From Catellatospora bangladeshensis (GTDB taxonomy: Bacteria > Actinomycetota > Actinomycetes > Mycobacteriales > Micromonosporaceae): a stretch of DNA of 64,000 bases. Position numbers and translations under genes: made by a program. Under the pieces are notes generated by a model. The model saw only the letters and a list, made by a program, of their open reading frames with translations, did not search any database and was not told where the DNA came from. The stretch covers positions 62,001 to 126,000 of the forward strand of contig NZ_BONF01000002.1 in the NCBI RefSeq assembly GCF_016862575.1, in the 5' to 3' direction. Of this stretch, positions 9,793 through 19,505 are shown in pieces; position 1 is the first letter of the stretch; the number at the start of each line of letters is the position of its first letter.

Positions 9793-12357
9793 GTGCGTAG
9801 ACCCGTTCTGATCGCGCTGGCCGCCGTGGCGGGGCTCGTGTCGACGAGCCTGACCGCGGCCGCCGCCTCGGCCGACCCGCCCGAGCAGATCGTCAACGGC
9901 ACCTTCACCTCCGGCCACGCCCCGTGGTGGGGCACCGGCAACATCACGCTCGACTCCAGCAGCGGCGAGCTGTGCGCGGACATCCCGGGCGGCACCACCA
10001 ACCCCTGGGACGTGATCATCGGCCAGGACAACATCCCGCTCGTCGCCGGTGAGACGTACGCCTACAGCTTCAAGGCCACCGCGGCGCCCGACCGCGTCGG
10101 CAAGGCGCTCATCCAGCTCCCGGTCGACCCGTGGACGCAGTACCTCGCCGCGAACCCGCTGATGACCGGCACTGCCACCGTCTTCTCGTACACCTTCACC
10201 GCGCCCGTCTCCCTACCGAACGCGCAGGTGGCGTTTCAGATCGGTGGCAGTGCCTCCCCCTGGCGGCTCTGCCTGGACGACATCTCGCTGAAGGGCGGTG
10301 CCGAGCCGGAGGTATACCAGCCGGACACCGGCCCGCGCGTCCGGGTCAACCAGGTCGGCTACCTGACCAAGGGCCCGAAGAACGCCACCGTGGTCACCGA
10401 GGCGACGGCTGCCCTGCCCTGGCAGCTGAAGAACGCCGGCGGCACGGTCGTGGCCAGCGGCGACACCACCCCGCGCGGCGTGGACGCCAGCTCCGGCCAG
10501 AACGTGCACTCGATCGACTTCAGCTCGTACGCGGTCGCGGGCACCGGCTTCACGCTGGTCGCCGACGGTGAGACCAGCCGCCCGTTCGACCTGGCCGGCA
10601 ACCTCTACGCGGGCCTGCGCGACGACGCGCTGAAGTTCTTCTACACCCAGCGCAGCGGCGTCGAGATCCTGGACGCGCTGCGGCCCGGCTACGGTCGCCC
10701 GGCGGGTCACGTCGGCGTGGCGCCGAACAAGGGCGACACCTCGGTGCCGTGCCAGCCCGGCGTCTGCGACTACTCGCTGGACGTGTCCGGCGGCTGGTAC
10801 GACGCGGGCGACCACGGCAAGTACGTGGTCAACGGCGGCATCTCGGTGTTCCAGCTCGTCAACGAGTTCGAGCGGGGCAAGTGGGCGGCCAGCGCCCAGC
10901 CGTTCCCGGACGGCCAGCTGAACCTGCCGGAGAGCGGCAACGGCGTGCCGGACATCCTGGACGAGGCGCGCTGGCAGCTGGAGTTCCTGCTGAAGATGCA
11001 GGTCCCGGCCGGTAAGCCGCTGGCCGGCATGGCCCACCACAAGATCCACGACAGCGAGTGGACCGGCCTGCCGCTGCTGCCGCACAGCGACGACAAGCTG
11101 CGCGAGCTGCACCCGCCGTCGACCGCGGCGACGCTGAACCTGGCCGCCGCGGCGGCGCAGGCGGCGCGGGTGTACGCGCCGTACGACGCCGCCTTCGCGG
11201 CCCGCAACCTGGCCGCGGCCAAGACCGCGTACGCGGCGGCCAAGGCGCACCCGGCGATCTACGCCAGCCCGTCCGACGGCACCGGCGGCGGCACGTACGA
11301 CGACGTCAACGTGACCGACGAGTTCTACTGGGCGGCGGCCGAGCTCTACCTGACCACGGGGGAGAGCGCCTACCTGACCGACGTCACCTCCTCGGCGCTG
11401 CACACCGCCGACGTGTGGAGCAGCAACGGCTTCGGCTGGCAGAGCCTGGCCGCGCTGGGCCGCCTCGACCTGGCCACCGTGCCCAGCGCCCTGCCGGGCC
11501 GGGCCGCCGTGCGCGCCTCGGTCGTGTCGGGCGCGGAGGAGTACCTGGCCGCGATCACGGCGCACCCGTACGGCGTGCCGTACCAGCCCGCGAACAACTC
11601 CTACGACTGGGGCTCCAGCAGCCAGGTGGCCAACAACCTGGTGGTGCTGGCCGCGGCGTACGACATCACCGGCGAGGACCGGTTCGCCGACGCGGCGGTG
11701 CAGGGCATGGACTACCTGCTGGGCCGCAACGCGCTGAACATGTCGTACGTGACCGGCTACGGCGAGGCCAACGCGCACAACCAGCACAGCCGGTGGTACT
11801 CGCACCAGCTCAACCCGGACCTGCCGAACCCGCCGAAGGGCACCCTGGCCGGCGGCCCGAACTCGTCCATCCAGGACCCGGTCGCGCAGCAGAAGCTGAC
11901 CGGCTGCGTGGGCCAGTTCTGCTACATCGACCACATCGAGTCGTGGTCCACCAACGAGCTGACCATCAACTGGAACGCGCCGCTGGCATGGGTCGCCGCC
12001 TTCCTGGCCGGCCAGGGTGACGGCACCGCCGCGCCCGCGCCGAACTGCAAGGTGACCTACACCAAGCACGCCCAGTGGCCGGACGGCTTCACCACGCAGG
12101 TCACCGTCAAGAACACCGGCTCCACCGCGATCAACGGGTGGACGCTGCGGTGGTCGTTCCTCGGCGCTCAGTCGGTCGAGAGCTCGTGGAGCGCCGCGTT
12201 CAGCCAGAGCGGGGCGACGGTGAGCGCCGCCAACCTGTCCTGGAACAAGGTGATCAAGCCCGGCCAGTCCGTGACCTTCGGGTTCAACGGCGACGTGGCG
12301 ACCGGCCCCAACCCCGACCCGGCCCTGTTCACCCTGAACGGGCGGGCCTGCTCCTGA
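9793..12357 (+). CDS. Secreted GH9 endoglucanase/cellulase with CBM4/9 and CBM2 domains
   Basis: This 854-residue secreted enzyme cleaves beta-1,4-glucan. Domains in order: signal peptide (about 1-27), CBM4/9-like domain (about 28-170), CelD-type Ig domain (starting [10 protein letters not shown], about 178-265), GH9 catalytic domain (about 270-740) and a C-terminal CBM2 (about 752-854, starting [15 protein letters not shown]). Catalytic features are visible: DAGDHGKYV with Asp337 and Asp340, the HNQHSRW motif, and the family signature [12 protein letters not shown] with the acid Glu at about 722. The Ig-GH9 arrangement is the one seen in theme B and D GH9 enzymes. The start is a GTG, and a promoter and CebR-type operator lie directly upstream, so induction by cello-oligosaccharides is expected. 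Confidence 0.95.
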   Translation: MRRPVLIALAAVAGLVSTSLTAAAASADPPEQIVNGTFTSGHAPWWGTGNITLDSSSGELCADIPGGTTNPWDVIIGQDNIPLVAGETYAYSFKATAAPDRVGKALIQLPVDPWTQYLAANPLMTGTATVFSYTFTAPVSLPNAQVAFQIGGSASPWRLCLDDISLKGGAEPEVYQPDTGPRVRVNQVGYLTKGPKNATVVTEATAALPWQLKNAGGTVVASGDTTPRGVDASSGQNVHSIDFSSYAVAGTGFTLVADGETSRPFDLAGNLYAGLRDDALKFFYTQRSGVEILDALRPGYGRPAGHVGVAPNKGDTSVPCQPGVCDYSLDVSGGWYDAGDHGKYVVNGGISVFQLVNEFERGKWAASAQPFPDGQLNLPESGNGVPDILDEARWQLEFLLKMQVPAGKPLAGMAHHKIHDSEWTGLPLLPHSDDKLRELHPPSTAATLNLAAAAAQAARVYAPYDAAFAARNLAAAKTAYAAAKAHPAIYASPSDGTGGGTYDDVNVTDEFYWAAAELYLTTGESAYLTDVTSSALHTADVWSSNGFGWQSLAALGRLDLATVPSALPGRAAVRASVVSGAEEYLAAITAHPYGVPYQPANNSYDWGSSSQVANNLVVLAAAYDITGEDRFADAAVQGMDYLLGRNALNMSYVTGYGEANAHNQHSRWYSHQLNPDLPNPPKGTLAGGPNSSIQDPVAQQKLTGCVGQFCYIDHIESWSTNELTINWNAPLAWVAAFLAGQGDGTAAPAPNCKVTYTKHAQWPDGFTTQVTVKNTGSTAINGWTLRWSFLGAQSVESSWSAAFSQSGATVSAANLSWNKVIKPGQSVTFGFNGDVATGPNPDPALFTLNGRACS

Positions 12358-12375
12358 CCTCACCTCCTCCCCGAT

Positions 12376-12424
12376 GAGCGGGGCGGTCCCGGTGCCCACA
12401 AGGCGTCCCGGGCCCGCCCCGCTC
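12376..12424 (+). terminator. Terminator of the GH9 gene
   Basis: GAGCGGGGCGG (12376-12386) pairs perfectly with 12414-12424, and an inner CCCGG/CCGGG pairing extends the structure. It is followed by CATTTG. It lies 19 bases after the GH9 stop codon. Confidence 0.6.
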
Positions 12425-12469
12425 CATTTGCCCCGGCCGGGGGAGCGGCCTTCGGCTAGCCTCGCTCTC

Positions 12470-14020
12470 ATGACCGATGACACCCTCGATGCCCCGATCG
12501 TCGCCGTCACCGTGTTCCCGGACCGGGCCCGGGTGACCCGGCGCGGCACCGTCACGCTGCCCGCGGGCGAGCACCGCGTCCCGGTGGGACCGCTGCCGCT
12601 GAACCTGCTGCGCGACTCGGTGCGGGTGTCCGGCCACGGCCAGGCCGCGGTGGCCGGGGTGAACGTGGTGACCCGCCGCGAGCCGGTGACCTCCGACGCG
12701 ACGGTCACCGCGCTGGAGGCGGAGCTGCGCGAGATCGAGGCCGCGATCGCGGCGCTGACCGACGCCGACGCCGTGGCCACGGCACGCGAGCGGTTCCTGG
12801 CGCGGCTGGCGATGCGCGGCGCGGGTGCGCTGGCCACGGGTGAGCCGACCGCGGCGGTGCGCTTCGCCGACGGGCTGGACGAGCAGCTGACCGCTCTGCA
12901 CGAGGGCCGCCGGCGGCGCGAGCGGGAGCGGCTGGACCTGCACCGCCGACGCGACGCGGCCGAGCGGCGCCTCATGGACCTGCGCGGCAAGACCGGGCCG
13001 GACCGGCTGTTCGCCGAGGTGCTGCTGGAGGTCGACGAGGACGGCGAGGTCGAGCTGGAGCTGTCCTACGTCACGCCCGGCGCGAGCTGGAGCAGCGGCT
13101 ACGACCTGCGGCTGGCGGGGGACACGCTCACCCTGACCTGGCACGGCATGATCAGCCAGCGCACCGGCGAGGACTGGCCCGAGTGCGCGCTGAAACTTTC
13201 CACCGCCCGCCCGGCGGGCGCGCTGGAGGTGCCCGAGCTGGACCCGTGGTACGTCGACGTCGAGCGGCCGATCGTGGCGTACGCCGCCGCGCCGATGATG
13301 GCCATGTCCGCGCCCCCGCCGCCCGCGCCGGGCGGGGCCCCGCAGGCCATGCCGCGGGCGCGCGCGGCGGTGCGGGAGACCACGGCGGCGGTGGAGGAGG
13401 GGCCGGTCGCGGCCACGTACACCCCGCTCAAGCCGGTGGCGGTGCCCGCCGACGGGACCGCGCACCGCACCCTGATCGCGCGCTTCGACCTGGCCGCCCG
13501 CCTGGACCACATCACCGCGCCGGTACGCGCCGAGGAGGCGGTGCTGCGCGCCACGGTGCTGAACACCTCCGCGCACGCCCTGCCCGCCGGGTCGGCGGCG
13601 CTGTTCCACGAGGGCGACTTCGTCGGCTCGACCAGGCTGGAGCCGTGGGCCCCGCAGGAGGAGCGGGAGCTGGCACTGGGCGTGGACGACCGGGTCCGGG
13701 TGGAGCGCGAGCTGGTGCGCCGCGCGGCGAGCAAGGCCACGCTGGGGTCGAGCCGCCGCACCGACGCCGAATACAAGATCACGGTCGCGAACCACACCCC
13801 GCGGCAGGTCAGCGTCACGGTGCTCGACCAGCTCCCGGTGTCGCGCGACCCGCAGATCACGGTGAAGGAGCTGGCCGTCAAGCCGGAGCCCGCCGAGCGG
13901 TCCGAGCTGGGCGTCTACACCTGGAAGCTGGTGCTCGCCCCGAACACCAGCCAGGAGATCCAGTTCGCGCTGCGGGTCGAGGCGGCCAAGGGCGTGGAGA
14001 TCTCCGGCTGGCGCGACTGA
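12470..14020 (+). CDS. DUF4139 (mucoidy inhibitor-like) protein
   Basis: The 516-residue protein begins with a DUF4140-like N-terminal segment (PIVAVTVFPDRARVTRRGTV, about residues 7-26). A charged Glu/Arg-rich, probably coiled-coil region (about 80-165) follows, then a DUF4139 beta-rich domain that begins near YVTPGASWSSGYDLRL and ends with LAPNTSQEIQFALRVEA. No signal peptide or membrane helix is evident, so it is probably cytosolic. The family includes the Acinetobacter mucoidy-inhibitor-like proteins, but no biochemical role is known. Ala/Pro-rich low complexity (about 275-310) interrupts the C-terminal domain. The ATG at 12470 is where the family similarity starts. Confidence 0.8.
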   Translation: MTDDTLDAPIVAVTVFPDRARVTRRGTVTLPAGEHRVPVGPLPLNLLRDSVRVSGHGQAAVAGVNVVTRREPVTSDATVTALEAELREIEAAIAALTDADAVATARERFLARLAMRGAGALATGEPTAAVRFADGLDEQLTALHEGRRRRERERLDLHRRRDAAERRLMDLRGKTGPDRLFAEVLLEVDEDGEVELELSYVTPGASWSSGYDLRLAGDTLTLTWHGMISQRTGEDWPECALKLSTARPAGALEVPELDPWYVDVERPIVAYAAAPMMAMSAPPPPAPGGAPQAMPRARAAVRETTAAVEEGPVAATYTPLKPVAVPADGTAHRTLIARFDLAARLDHITAPVRAEEAVLRATVLNTSAHALPAGSAALFHEGDFVGSTRLEPWAPQEERELALGVDDRVRVERELVRRAASKATLGSSRRTDAEYKITVANHTPRQVSVTVLDQLPVSRDPQITVKELAVKPEPAERSELGVYTWKLVLAPNTSQEIQFALRVEAAKGVEISGWRD

Positions 14021-14048
14021 GGTCGTGACCCGCGGGTGGACGGTGTCG

Positions 14049-14071
14049 CCCCGGCCGATCAGCGGCCGGGG
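14049..14071 (+). terminator. Hairpin after the DUF4139 gene
   Basis: A perfect 9-bp GC stem, CCCCGGCCG with CGGCCGGGG, has a five-base loop and lies 28 bases downstream of the stop. There is no T-run, which is common for actinobacterial terminators. Confidence 0.5.
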
Positions 14072-14134
14072 CCGATACCGAACCGTGGCCGTGGCGGGGC
14101 GATGGGTGACCGGACGCATCCGTAGCGTCGGTAC

Positions 14135-16030
14135 ATGGCCCTCCCCACCCGCCCCGACCGGGGCGCCCTGCTGCTCGCCGCCGGTGCGCCGCTCGCCCTG
14201 GCGTGGCTGATCGACCACGGTCTGGCCGTGACGCGGGCGGAGGTCGTCGCCGGCGGCGCGTTCACGCCCGGCACCGGCCTCGGCCCGCGACTGCTGATCT
14301 GGGTGCCGCTGTGGGCGTTCGCGATGGCGGCGGCCGAGCTGGTGGCCGCGGGGCGGGCACGCTCGATCCCGATCCGCGCCGGAGCGGCGCTGCGGGAGAC
14401 AGCACGCCGTGCCGAGGACGTGCTGCTCTGGGCACTGCCCTATCTGGTCACCGCAGCGGCGGGCTACGGCGTGTGGTGGCTGCTCGCCGGGAGCAACCTG
14501 ACCATCTTCGGCGTGGGGCCGCTGTTCATGATCGTGACGCCGCTGCTCGCCTGGCAGGCGTACCGGCTGGTGGTCCGGCTGCCCGCGCTGCCGCTGCGGC
14601 TGCTGGAGAACGCCGGGCGCAAGGCGTCGGCCCAGGCGGTCGCGCTGCGGGCCGGGCGCCTGGTGCCGAACGGGCCGCTGCCGCTGCTGCTGGTCCTGCC
14701 CCTGCCCGTCGCGCTGGTGGTCGATCTGGCCGGCCGTGCGGCGGCGGGCGCGCTGCCGGTGGCGTACGCGCCGGTCGCGGTGGGCCTCACCTCGGCCGTG
14801 CAGCTGCTGCTCGTCTCCCTGATCGTCGCGGGGCAGGCACGCGAGGTGGTGGGGCGTTACCTGGCGCCCCGCGAGGCCGACGATCCGGGCGCGGCCGCGA
14901 ACCTCGGCTGGGCGGACGAGAGCCTGACCCGGCTCGCGGGCCCGGGGCCGCGGCCGCTGCGGCGCGCCTGGCTGCTCGCGTACACCCTGCCGGTGCTCCT
15001 GCTGGCCGGGGCCGCGCTCGCCGACCCGCTGGCCCGCCCGGTGCTGTCCGCGGTGGACACCAAGCAGGACCAGATCTGGCCGTATGCGATGGGGCTCACC
15101 GGGGCGGGTCTGCCGGTGCTCGTCGACAACGAGGCGGTCACGCGCTGCCACGACAGGGCCTGCACGAGCCGGACCAGGACGAAGATCGTCCAGCGCCGGC
15201 TCGACGCGGCCACGGTCACCCCGGACGGCCGCGTCCTCATGCTGTACGTGCCGGAGCTGGGCTACCAGGAGACGGGCGAGCCGGTGCTCACCGCCTGCGA
15301 CGCCGCCGACCGGTGCACGGAGCGCACCCTCGGCCTCGAGACCTACGGCGGCAGCCTGCACGAGATCGCCGTGGCCGCCCTGCCGGAGGACGCCGTGCTC
15401 GTGGTCGGGGAGGTCTACTGGCGCTCGTCCTCCACCGACCGGGACAACGACCCGGTGGTCGCCTGGTGGTGCCGCACGACGTGCGCCGAGATCCCGGTCG
15501 AGCGCCCGGCGGGCGCGTCGTGGCCGGCCGCGCCGTCGGACTTCCAGGTCGGGTACGACGAGCAGGGTGGCCCGGTGCTCTTCTGGACCGACGATCGCGG
15601 CTGGGGCGGCGAGCCGGACGAGGTGTTCCGGGCGGCCTGCGTGACGCCGCTGTGCGACCGGCTCGCGGTCGAATCGCTGCCCCCGGTGTGGCGCGACCTG
15701 CCGGGTGTGCCGAACCTGCAGGCCATGGGCCTCGACACGCAGGGCCGCCTCGTCGTCGTGGTGTCCCGGCCCGGCCGGGAGAGCTGCATGGAGTGGTGCG
15801 TAGGGCTCCCGCCGAACCCGGACCCGTATGTCCTTTCAGTGCTGCGCTGCCTCGATGCCCACTGCCAGACCGGCACGGCCGCGTTCACCTGGGCGGAGGC
15901 CGGCCCGCTGGATCTTCCCCGGATGATGGTCGCCGCGGACGACGACGGCCCCGTCCTGGTGCTGGACGGGGCCGTGACGACCTGCGTGGCGCGCTGCGCG
16001 CGGTTCGAGACGGTCAGTGGCAGGCGGTGA
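14135..16030 (+). CDS. Polytopic membrane protein with cysteine-pair repeat domain, unknown function
   Basis: I do not recognise a family. The first half (about residues 1-300) has seven or so hydrophobic segments. The second half (about 305-631) is hydrophilic and contains seven closely spaced cysteine pairs (CHDRAC, CDAADRC, CRTTC, CVTPLC, CMEWC, CLDAHC, CVARC). They are spaced roughly 30-60 residues apart, each near a short hydrophobic beta-like strand. This periodicity suggests a disulfide-braced beta-propeller outside the membrane; that is inference from the pattern. The tail overlaps the convergent phosphoesterase gene by 17 bases. Confidence 0.65.
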   Translation: MALPTRPDRGALLLAAGAPLALAWLIDHGLAVTRAEVVAGGAFTPGTGLGPRLLIWVPLWAFAMAAAELVAAGRARSIPIRAGAALRETARRAEDVLLWALPYLVTAAAGYGVWWLLAGSNLTIFGVGPLFMIVTPLLAWQAYRLVVRLPALPLRLLENAGRKASAQAVALRAGRLVPNGPLPLLLVLPLPVALVVDLAGRAAAGALPVAYAPVAVGLTSAVQLLLVSLIVAGQAREVVGRYLAPREADDPGAAANLGWADESLTRLAGPGPRPLRRAWLLAYTLPVLLLAGAALADPLARPVLSAVDTKQDQIWPYAMGLTGAGLPVLVDNEAVTRCHDRACTSRTRTKIVQRRLDAATVTPDGRVLMLYVPELGYQETGEPVLTACDAADRCTERTLGLETYGGSLHEIAVAALPEDAVLVVGEVYWRSSSTDRDNDPVVAWWCRTTCAEIPVERPAGASWPAAPSDFQVGYDEQGGPVLFWTDDRGWGGEPDEVFRAACVTPLCDRLAVESLPPVWRDLPGVPNLQAMGLDTQGRLVVVVSRPGRESCMEWCVGLPPNPDPYVLSVLRCLDAHCQTGTAAFTWAEAGPLDLPRMMVAADDDGPVLVLDGAVTTCVARCARFETVSGRR

Positions 16031-16937
16031 GCCCGGTGTCGGTGAAGCTGCTGCCGGGCTGGCCGACGAACTTCCAGACGTAGAAGTCCGGGTACAGGGT
16101 CAGCTTGAGCACGCCGAAGGTGTCGGCGTTGCGGGCGCGTGAGTTCGGGTCGACGTCCTTGCCGAACCCGTTGAGCCCGCCGCCGCCGGTGCCCACGATG
16201 AACTGGCGTACGCCGCGCTCGCGGTCGAACTCGCCGTCGGGTGTCTGCGGGGCGAAGCGCTCGTAGTTGTGGTTGTGCCCGTTGAGCACGACCTCCACGC
16301 CGTGCTCGTAGAGGATCTCGAAGAACGGCTTCACGCGCGGGTCGGCGTCGTGCTTCCAGCCCGAGGAGAACAGCGGGTGGTGCCACATCGCGACGGTGCA
16401 CTTCGCGTCCGACGCGTCGAGCGTCTCGCGCAGCCACTCGGCCTGCTCGGAGTCCTGCTCGCAGTCGACCAGGTCGCAGGTGGAGTTGAGCACGACCACC
16501 TGCCAGCCGCCCAGCTCGTAGGAGTACCAGCCCTTGCCCTTCTTGCCGGCCGAGTCGCCGAAGTAGTCGTAGTAGGGGCCGCCCTCGTCGGTGCGCATGT
16601 CGTGGTTGCCGATGACCGGCCTGGTGCGGTCCTTGTGCCGCCCCCAGTAGGGCTCGTAGCAGCGCTGGAACTGGTCGGCGGTGCCCGCCACGTACGCGTT
16701 GTCGCCGAGCGTGAACACGGTGCCGGGGATCCGGTCGAGCAGCTTGGCGGTGGCCTCGTCGCCGTCGCTCTGGCAGCTGCCGATGTCGCCCGCGCCGACC
16801 AGCACGGCCGGTGCGGTGGCGGGTTCGTCGCGCGGGACGGGCGCGGCGGCGCCGGGCTGCGGTGCGAGTAGCGCGAGCACGCCGAGCGAGGCGGCGGTCA
16901 GCAGGACACGCCGCAGTCGGGGGGACCGGTTCAGCAT
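16014..16937 (-). CDS. Secreted calcineurin-like metallophosphoesterase (purple acid phosphatase-like)
   Basis: The 307-residue product has an N-terminal signal peptide (basic RSPRLRR, then a hydrophobic core ending near AAA at about 32). The metal-binding motifs of the family follow in order: GDIGSC, GDNAY, GNHD, WHHP and GHNHNYER. This set matches tartrate-resistant or purple acid phosphatase-like enzymes found outside the cell. Several cysteines in the mature part could form disulfides. The substrate is unknown; phosphate scavenging from organic phosphates is a reasonable guess. It overlaps the convergent neighbour by 17 bases. Confidence 0.88.
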   Translation of the reverse strand: MLNRSPRLRRVLLTAASLGVLALLAPQPGAAAPVPRDEPATAPAVLVGAGDIGSCQSDGDEATAKLLDRIPGTVFTLGDNAYVAGTADQFQRCYEPYWGRHKDRTRPVIGNHDMRTDEGGPYYDYFGDSAGKKGKGWYSYELGGWQVVVLNSTCDLVDCEQDSEQAEWLRETLDASDAKCTVAMWHHPLFSSGWKHDADPRVKPFFEILYEHGVEVVLNGHNHNYERFAPQTPDGEFDRERGVRQFIVGTGGGGLNGFGKDVDPNSRARNADTFGVLKLTLYPDFYVWKFVGQPGSSFTDTGLTACH

Positions 16938-16956
16938 GCCGCCGATTATTGAGAAA

Positions 16957-16974
16957 TTGGGACAAATGGTCCAA
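16957..16974. promoter_or_regulatory. AT-rich imperfect palindrome in divergent promoter region
   Basis: TTGGGACAAATGGTCCAA is an imperfect inverted repeat in a locally AT-rich stretch between the phosphoesterase and the 2-oxoacid dehydrogenase gene, which are divergent. It may be an operator or promoter element for either; the evidence is position and symmetry only. Confidence 0.25.
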
Positions 16975-17050
16975 CTTGTGGGGTCGCGTGGCGTGTCCGA
17001 TCACCGATCCGGGTGGTCGCCCCTTGCCGGTCCGGGGCATGCTGTGCAGC

Positions 17051-19351
17051 GTGAGCACCTCTCATGATCTCGACGAGCGGTTCCGGAACGCCCTCACGGC
17101 GTGGCCGGCGAATGCCCACCCGAACGCCGATCCACATGCGACGGTTCGCTCCGACAGCGGCCTCACCGGCGCCCTGGCCAGGGAGCTCTTCGACGCCCAG
17201 GTGACCAGCCGGCACCTCGACCTGGCCGCCCGGCGGCTGCGGGCCGAGGGCGCGGGCTTCTACACCATCGGCTCGGCCGGGCACGAGGGCAACGCGGGCG
17301 TCGCCGCGGCGCTGCGCCCCACCGACCCGGCGCTGCTGCACTACCGTTCCGGCGCGTTCTACGCCGCGCGCGCCCAGCAGCTCGCCGAGGGCAAGGTCGA
17401 CCCGATCCGCGACGTGCTGCGCGGCATCGTGGCCAGCGCCGCCGAGCCCATCGCGGGCGGCCGGCACAAGGTCTTCGGCAGCACCGACCTGAACGTCATC
17501 CCGACCACCTCCACCATCGCCTCGCACCTGCCGCGCGCCGTCGGCCTCGCCTTCGCCGTCGAGCGCTCCCGCCAGGGCATCTCCGCCGGGCGCCACGCCG
17601 CCGACACGGGCCAGCCCGCCGTCGTGCCGCCCACCTGGCCGCGCGACGCGGTCGTGGTCTGCTCGTTCGGCGACGCCTCGGTCAACCACGCCAGCGCGAC
17701 CGCCGCGTTCAACACCGCGGGCTGGGCCGACTTCACCGGCCTGCGGCTGCCGCTGCTGTTCGTCTGCGAGGACAACGGGCTGGGCATCAGCGTGCGCTCG
17801 CCCGCGGGCTGGGTGGGCACCACCCTCAAGGCCCGCCCCGGCCTGCGCTACTTCCACGCCGACGGCTGCGACCTGGCCGACACGTACGCCGTGGCCCGCT
17901 CCGCGGTGTCCTGGGTGCGCCGCCACCGCCGCCCGGCCGTGCTGCACCTGCGCACGGTCCGGCTCATGGGGCACGCGGGCGCCGACGCCGAGCTGGCCTA
18001 CCGCAGCAACGCCGAGATCGAGCACGACCTCGCGCTGGACCCGCTGCTGCGCACCGCGCACCTGCTCGTCGACTCCGGCCACGCCGCCCCGCTGGAGCTG
18101 CTCAGCCGCTACGACGAGATCGGCTGGCGGGTGCAGCAGACCGCCGCCGCCGTACGCGACGAGCCCAAGCTCGCCTCCGCGGCCGAGGTCGTCGCCCCGC
18201 TCGCCCCGCGCCGCCCGCTGCGGGTCGCTAAGCTGATCGCGCGGGCGGGGGAGCGCGCCGCCGGGGCCATGCTCGCCGAGCGCGACCGCGTCTTCGGCGG
18301 CAGGCTGCCCGAGCGCGCCGGCCCGCTCACCCTCGCGCAGTCGATCAACGCCGCGCTCACCGACCTGATGCTCGCCCACCCGCAGTCGCTGGTCTTCGGC
18401 GAGGACGTGGCCCGCAAGGGCGGCGTCTACGGGGTCACCAAGGGCCTGCGCGACCGCTTCGGCCCGGCCCGGGTCTTCGACACGCTGCTCGACGAGACGT
18501 CCATCCTCGGGCTCGGACTGGGCGCCGGGCTGGGCGGGCTGCTGCCCATCCCCGAGATCCAGTACCTGGCGTACCTGCACAACGCCGAGGACCAGCTGCG
18601 CGGCGAGGCCGCCAGCATGCGGTTCTTCTCCCAGGGCGCCTACCGCAACCCGATGGTGGTGCGCGTCGCCGGGCTGGCCTACCAGAAGGGCTTCGGCGGG
18701 CACTTCCACAACGACCACTCCGTCGCCGTGCTGCGCGACATCCCCGGCCTGGTGCTCGCCGTGCCGTCGCGCGCCGACGACGCGGCGGCCATGCTGCGCA
18801 GCTGCGTCGCCGCCGCCGAGGTGGACGGCACGGTGAGCGTGTTCCTGGAGCCCATCGCGCTCTACCACACCCGTGACCTGCATCAGGAGGGCGACGGGGG
18901 CTGGCTGAGCCCGTACGCCGCGCCCGACCGGTGGGGCGACACCCACGTGCCCGTCGGCCGGGCCCGCAGCCACAGCTTCGGCGCCGGGGACCGGCTCACC
19001 ATCCTCACCTTCGGCAACGGGGTGCGCATGTCGCTGCGCGTCGCGCACCGCCTGGCCGAGGCCGGGGACGGCGTCCGCGTGCTCGACCTGCGCTGGCTCG
19101 CCCCGCTGCCGCTGGCCGACATCGTGCGCGAGGCCGGGGCCACCGGCCGGGTGCTGGTCGTCGACGAGACCCGCCGCTCCGGCGGGGTCGGCGAGGGCGT
19201 GCTCGCCGCCCTGGTCGACGCCGGGTACGTCGGCCTGGCCAGGCGCGTCGCCGCCGTCGACACGTTCCTGCCGCTCGGCCCCGCCACCGACCACGTGCTC
19301 GTCGGCGAGGACGCCGTCGAGCGCGCCGCGCGGGCTCTGCTGGACGCCTGA
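17051..19351 (+). CDS. 2-oxoacid (branched-chain type) dehydrogenase E1, fused alpha and beta subunits
   Basis: This 766-residue chain joins the E1 alpha subunit (about residues 40-390) to the E1 beta subunit (about 425-766), which are normally two proteins. The alpha part has the thiamine diphosphate motif GDASVNHASATAAFN and a GSAGHEGNAGVAAALRPTD segment. The beta part has FGEDVARKGGVYGVTKGL, an LLDETSILGLGLGAGLGG segment and GNGVRMSLRVAHRL. Such enzymes decarboxylate branched-chain 2-oxoacids or pyruvate and need a lipoylated E2, which is not encoded nearby. Single-chain fusions of this type exist in actinobacteria and Bacteroidetes; substrate specificity cannot be read. The start is uncertain: GTG 17051, or ATG 17039 four codons earlier. 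Confidence 0.85.
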   Translation: MSTSHDLDERFRNALTAWPANAHPNADPHATVRSDSGLTGALARELFDAQVTSRHLDLAARRLRAEGAGFYTIGSAGHEGNAGVAAALRPTDPALLHYRSGAFYAARAQQLAEGKVDPIRDVLRGIVASAAEPIAGGRHKVFGSTDLNVIPTTSTIASHLPRAVGLAFAVERSRQGISAGRHAADTGQPAVVPPTWPRDAVVVCSFGDASVNHASATAAFNTAGWADFTGLRLPLLFVCEDNGLGISVRSPAGWVGTTLKARPGLRYFHADGCDLADTYAVARSAVSWVRRHRRPAVLHLRTVRLMGHAGADAELAYRSNAEIEHDLALDPLLRTAHLLVDSGHAAPLELLSRYDEIGWRVQQTAAAVRDEPKLASAAEVVAPLAPRRPLRVAKLIARAGERAAGAMLAERDRVFGGRLPERAGPLTLAQSINAALTDLMLAHPQSLVFGEDVARKGGVYGVTKGLRDRFGPARVFDTLLDETSILGLGLGAGLGGLLPIPEIQYLAYLHNAEDQLRGEAASMRFFSQGAYRNPMVVRVAGLAYQKGFGGHFHNDHSVAVLRDIPGLVLAVPSRADDAAAMLRSCVAAAEVDGTVSVFLEPIALYHTRDLHQEGDGGWLSPYAAPDRWGDTHVPVGRARSHSFGAGDRLTILTFGNGVRMSLRVAHRLAEAGDGVRVLDLRWLAPLPLADIVREAGATGRVLVVDETRRSGGVGEGVLAALVDAGYVGLARRVAAVDTFLPLGPATDHVLVGEDAVERAARALLDA

Positions 19352-19505
19352 GCCCGCGTTTTTGGCGACCCGCCGGTGCCGCCACTTGCGCTGGACGCTA
19401 GAACTGTGTGGACTACCCGCAGTCGGCTGTGACGCCGACGACAATGGGCGAGTGACCCCGCACCGAACGGCGGGTGTCCGGAAAACGAAGAGGAGGCACA
19501 AGACA

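Noticed and set aside
12329-15361. A 1010-residue open frame on the minus strand opposite the DUF4139 gene and the cysteine-pair membrane gene
   Set aside because: No motif, extreme Arg/Gly/Pro composition, and two convincing genes on the other strand. Similar long mirror frames opposite glnE, aceE and the acylase were dropped for the same reason.
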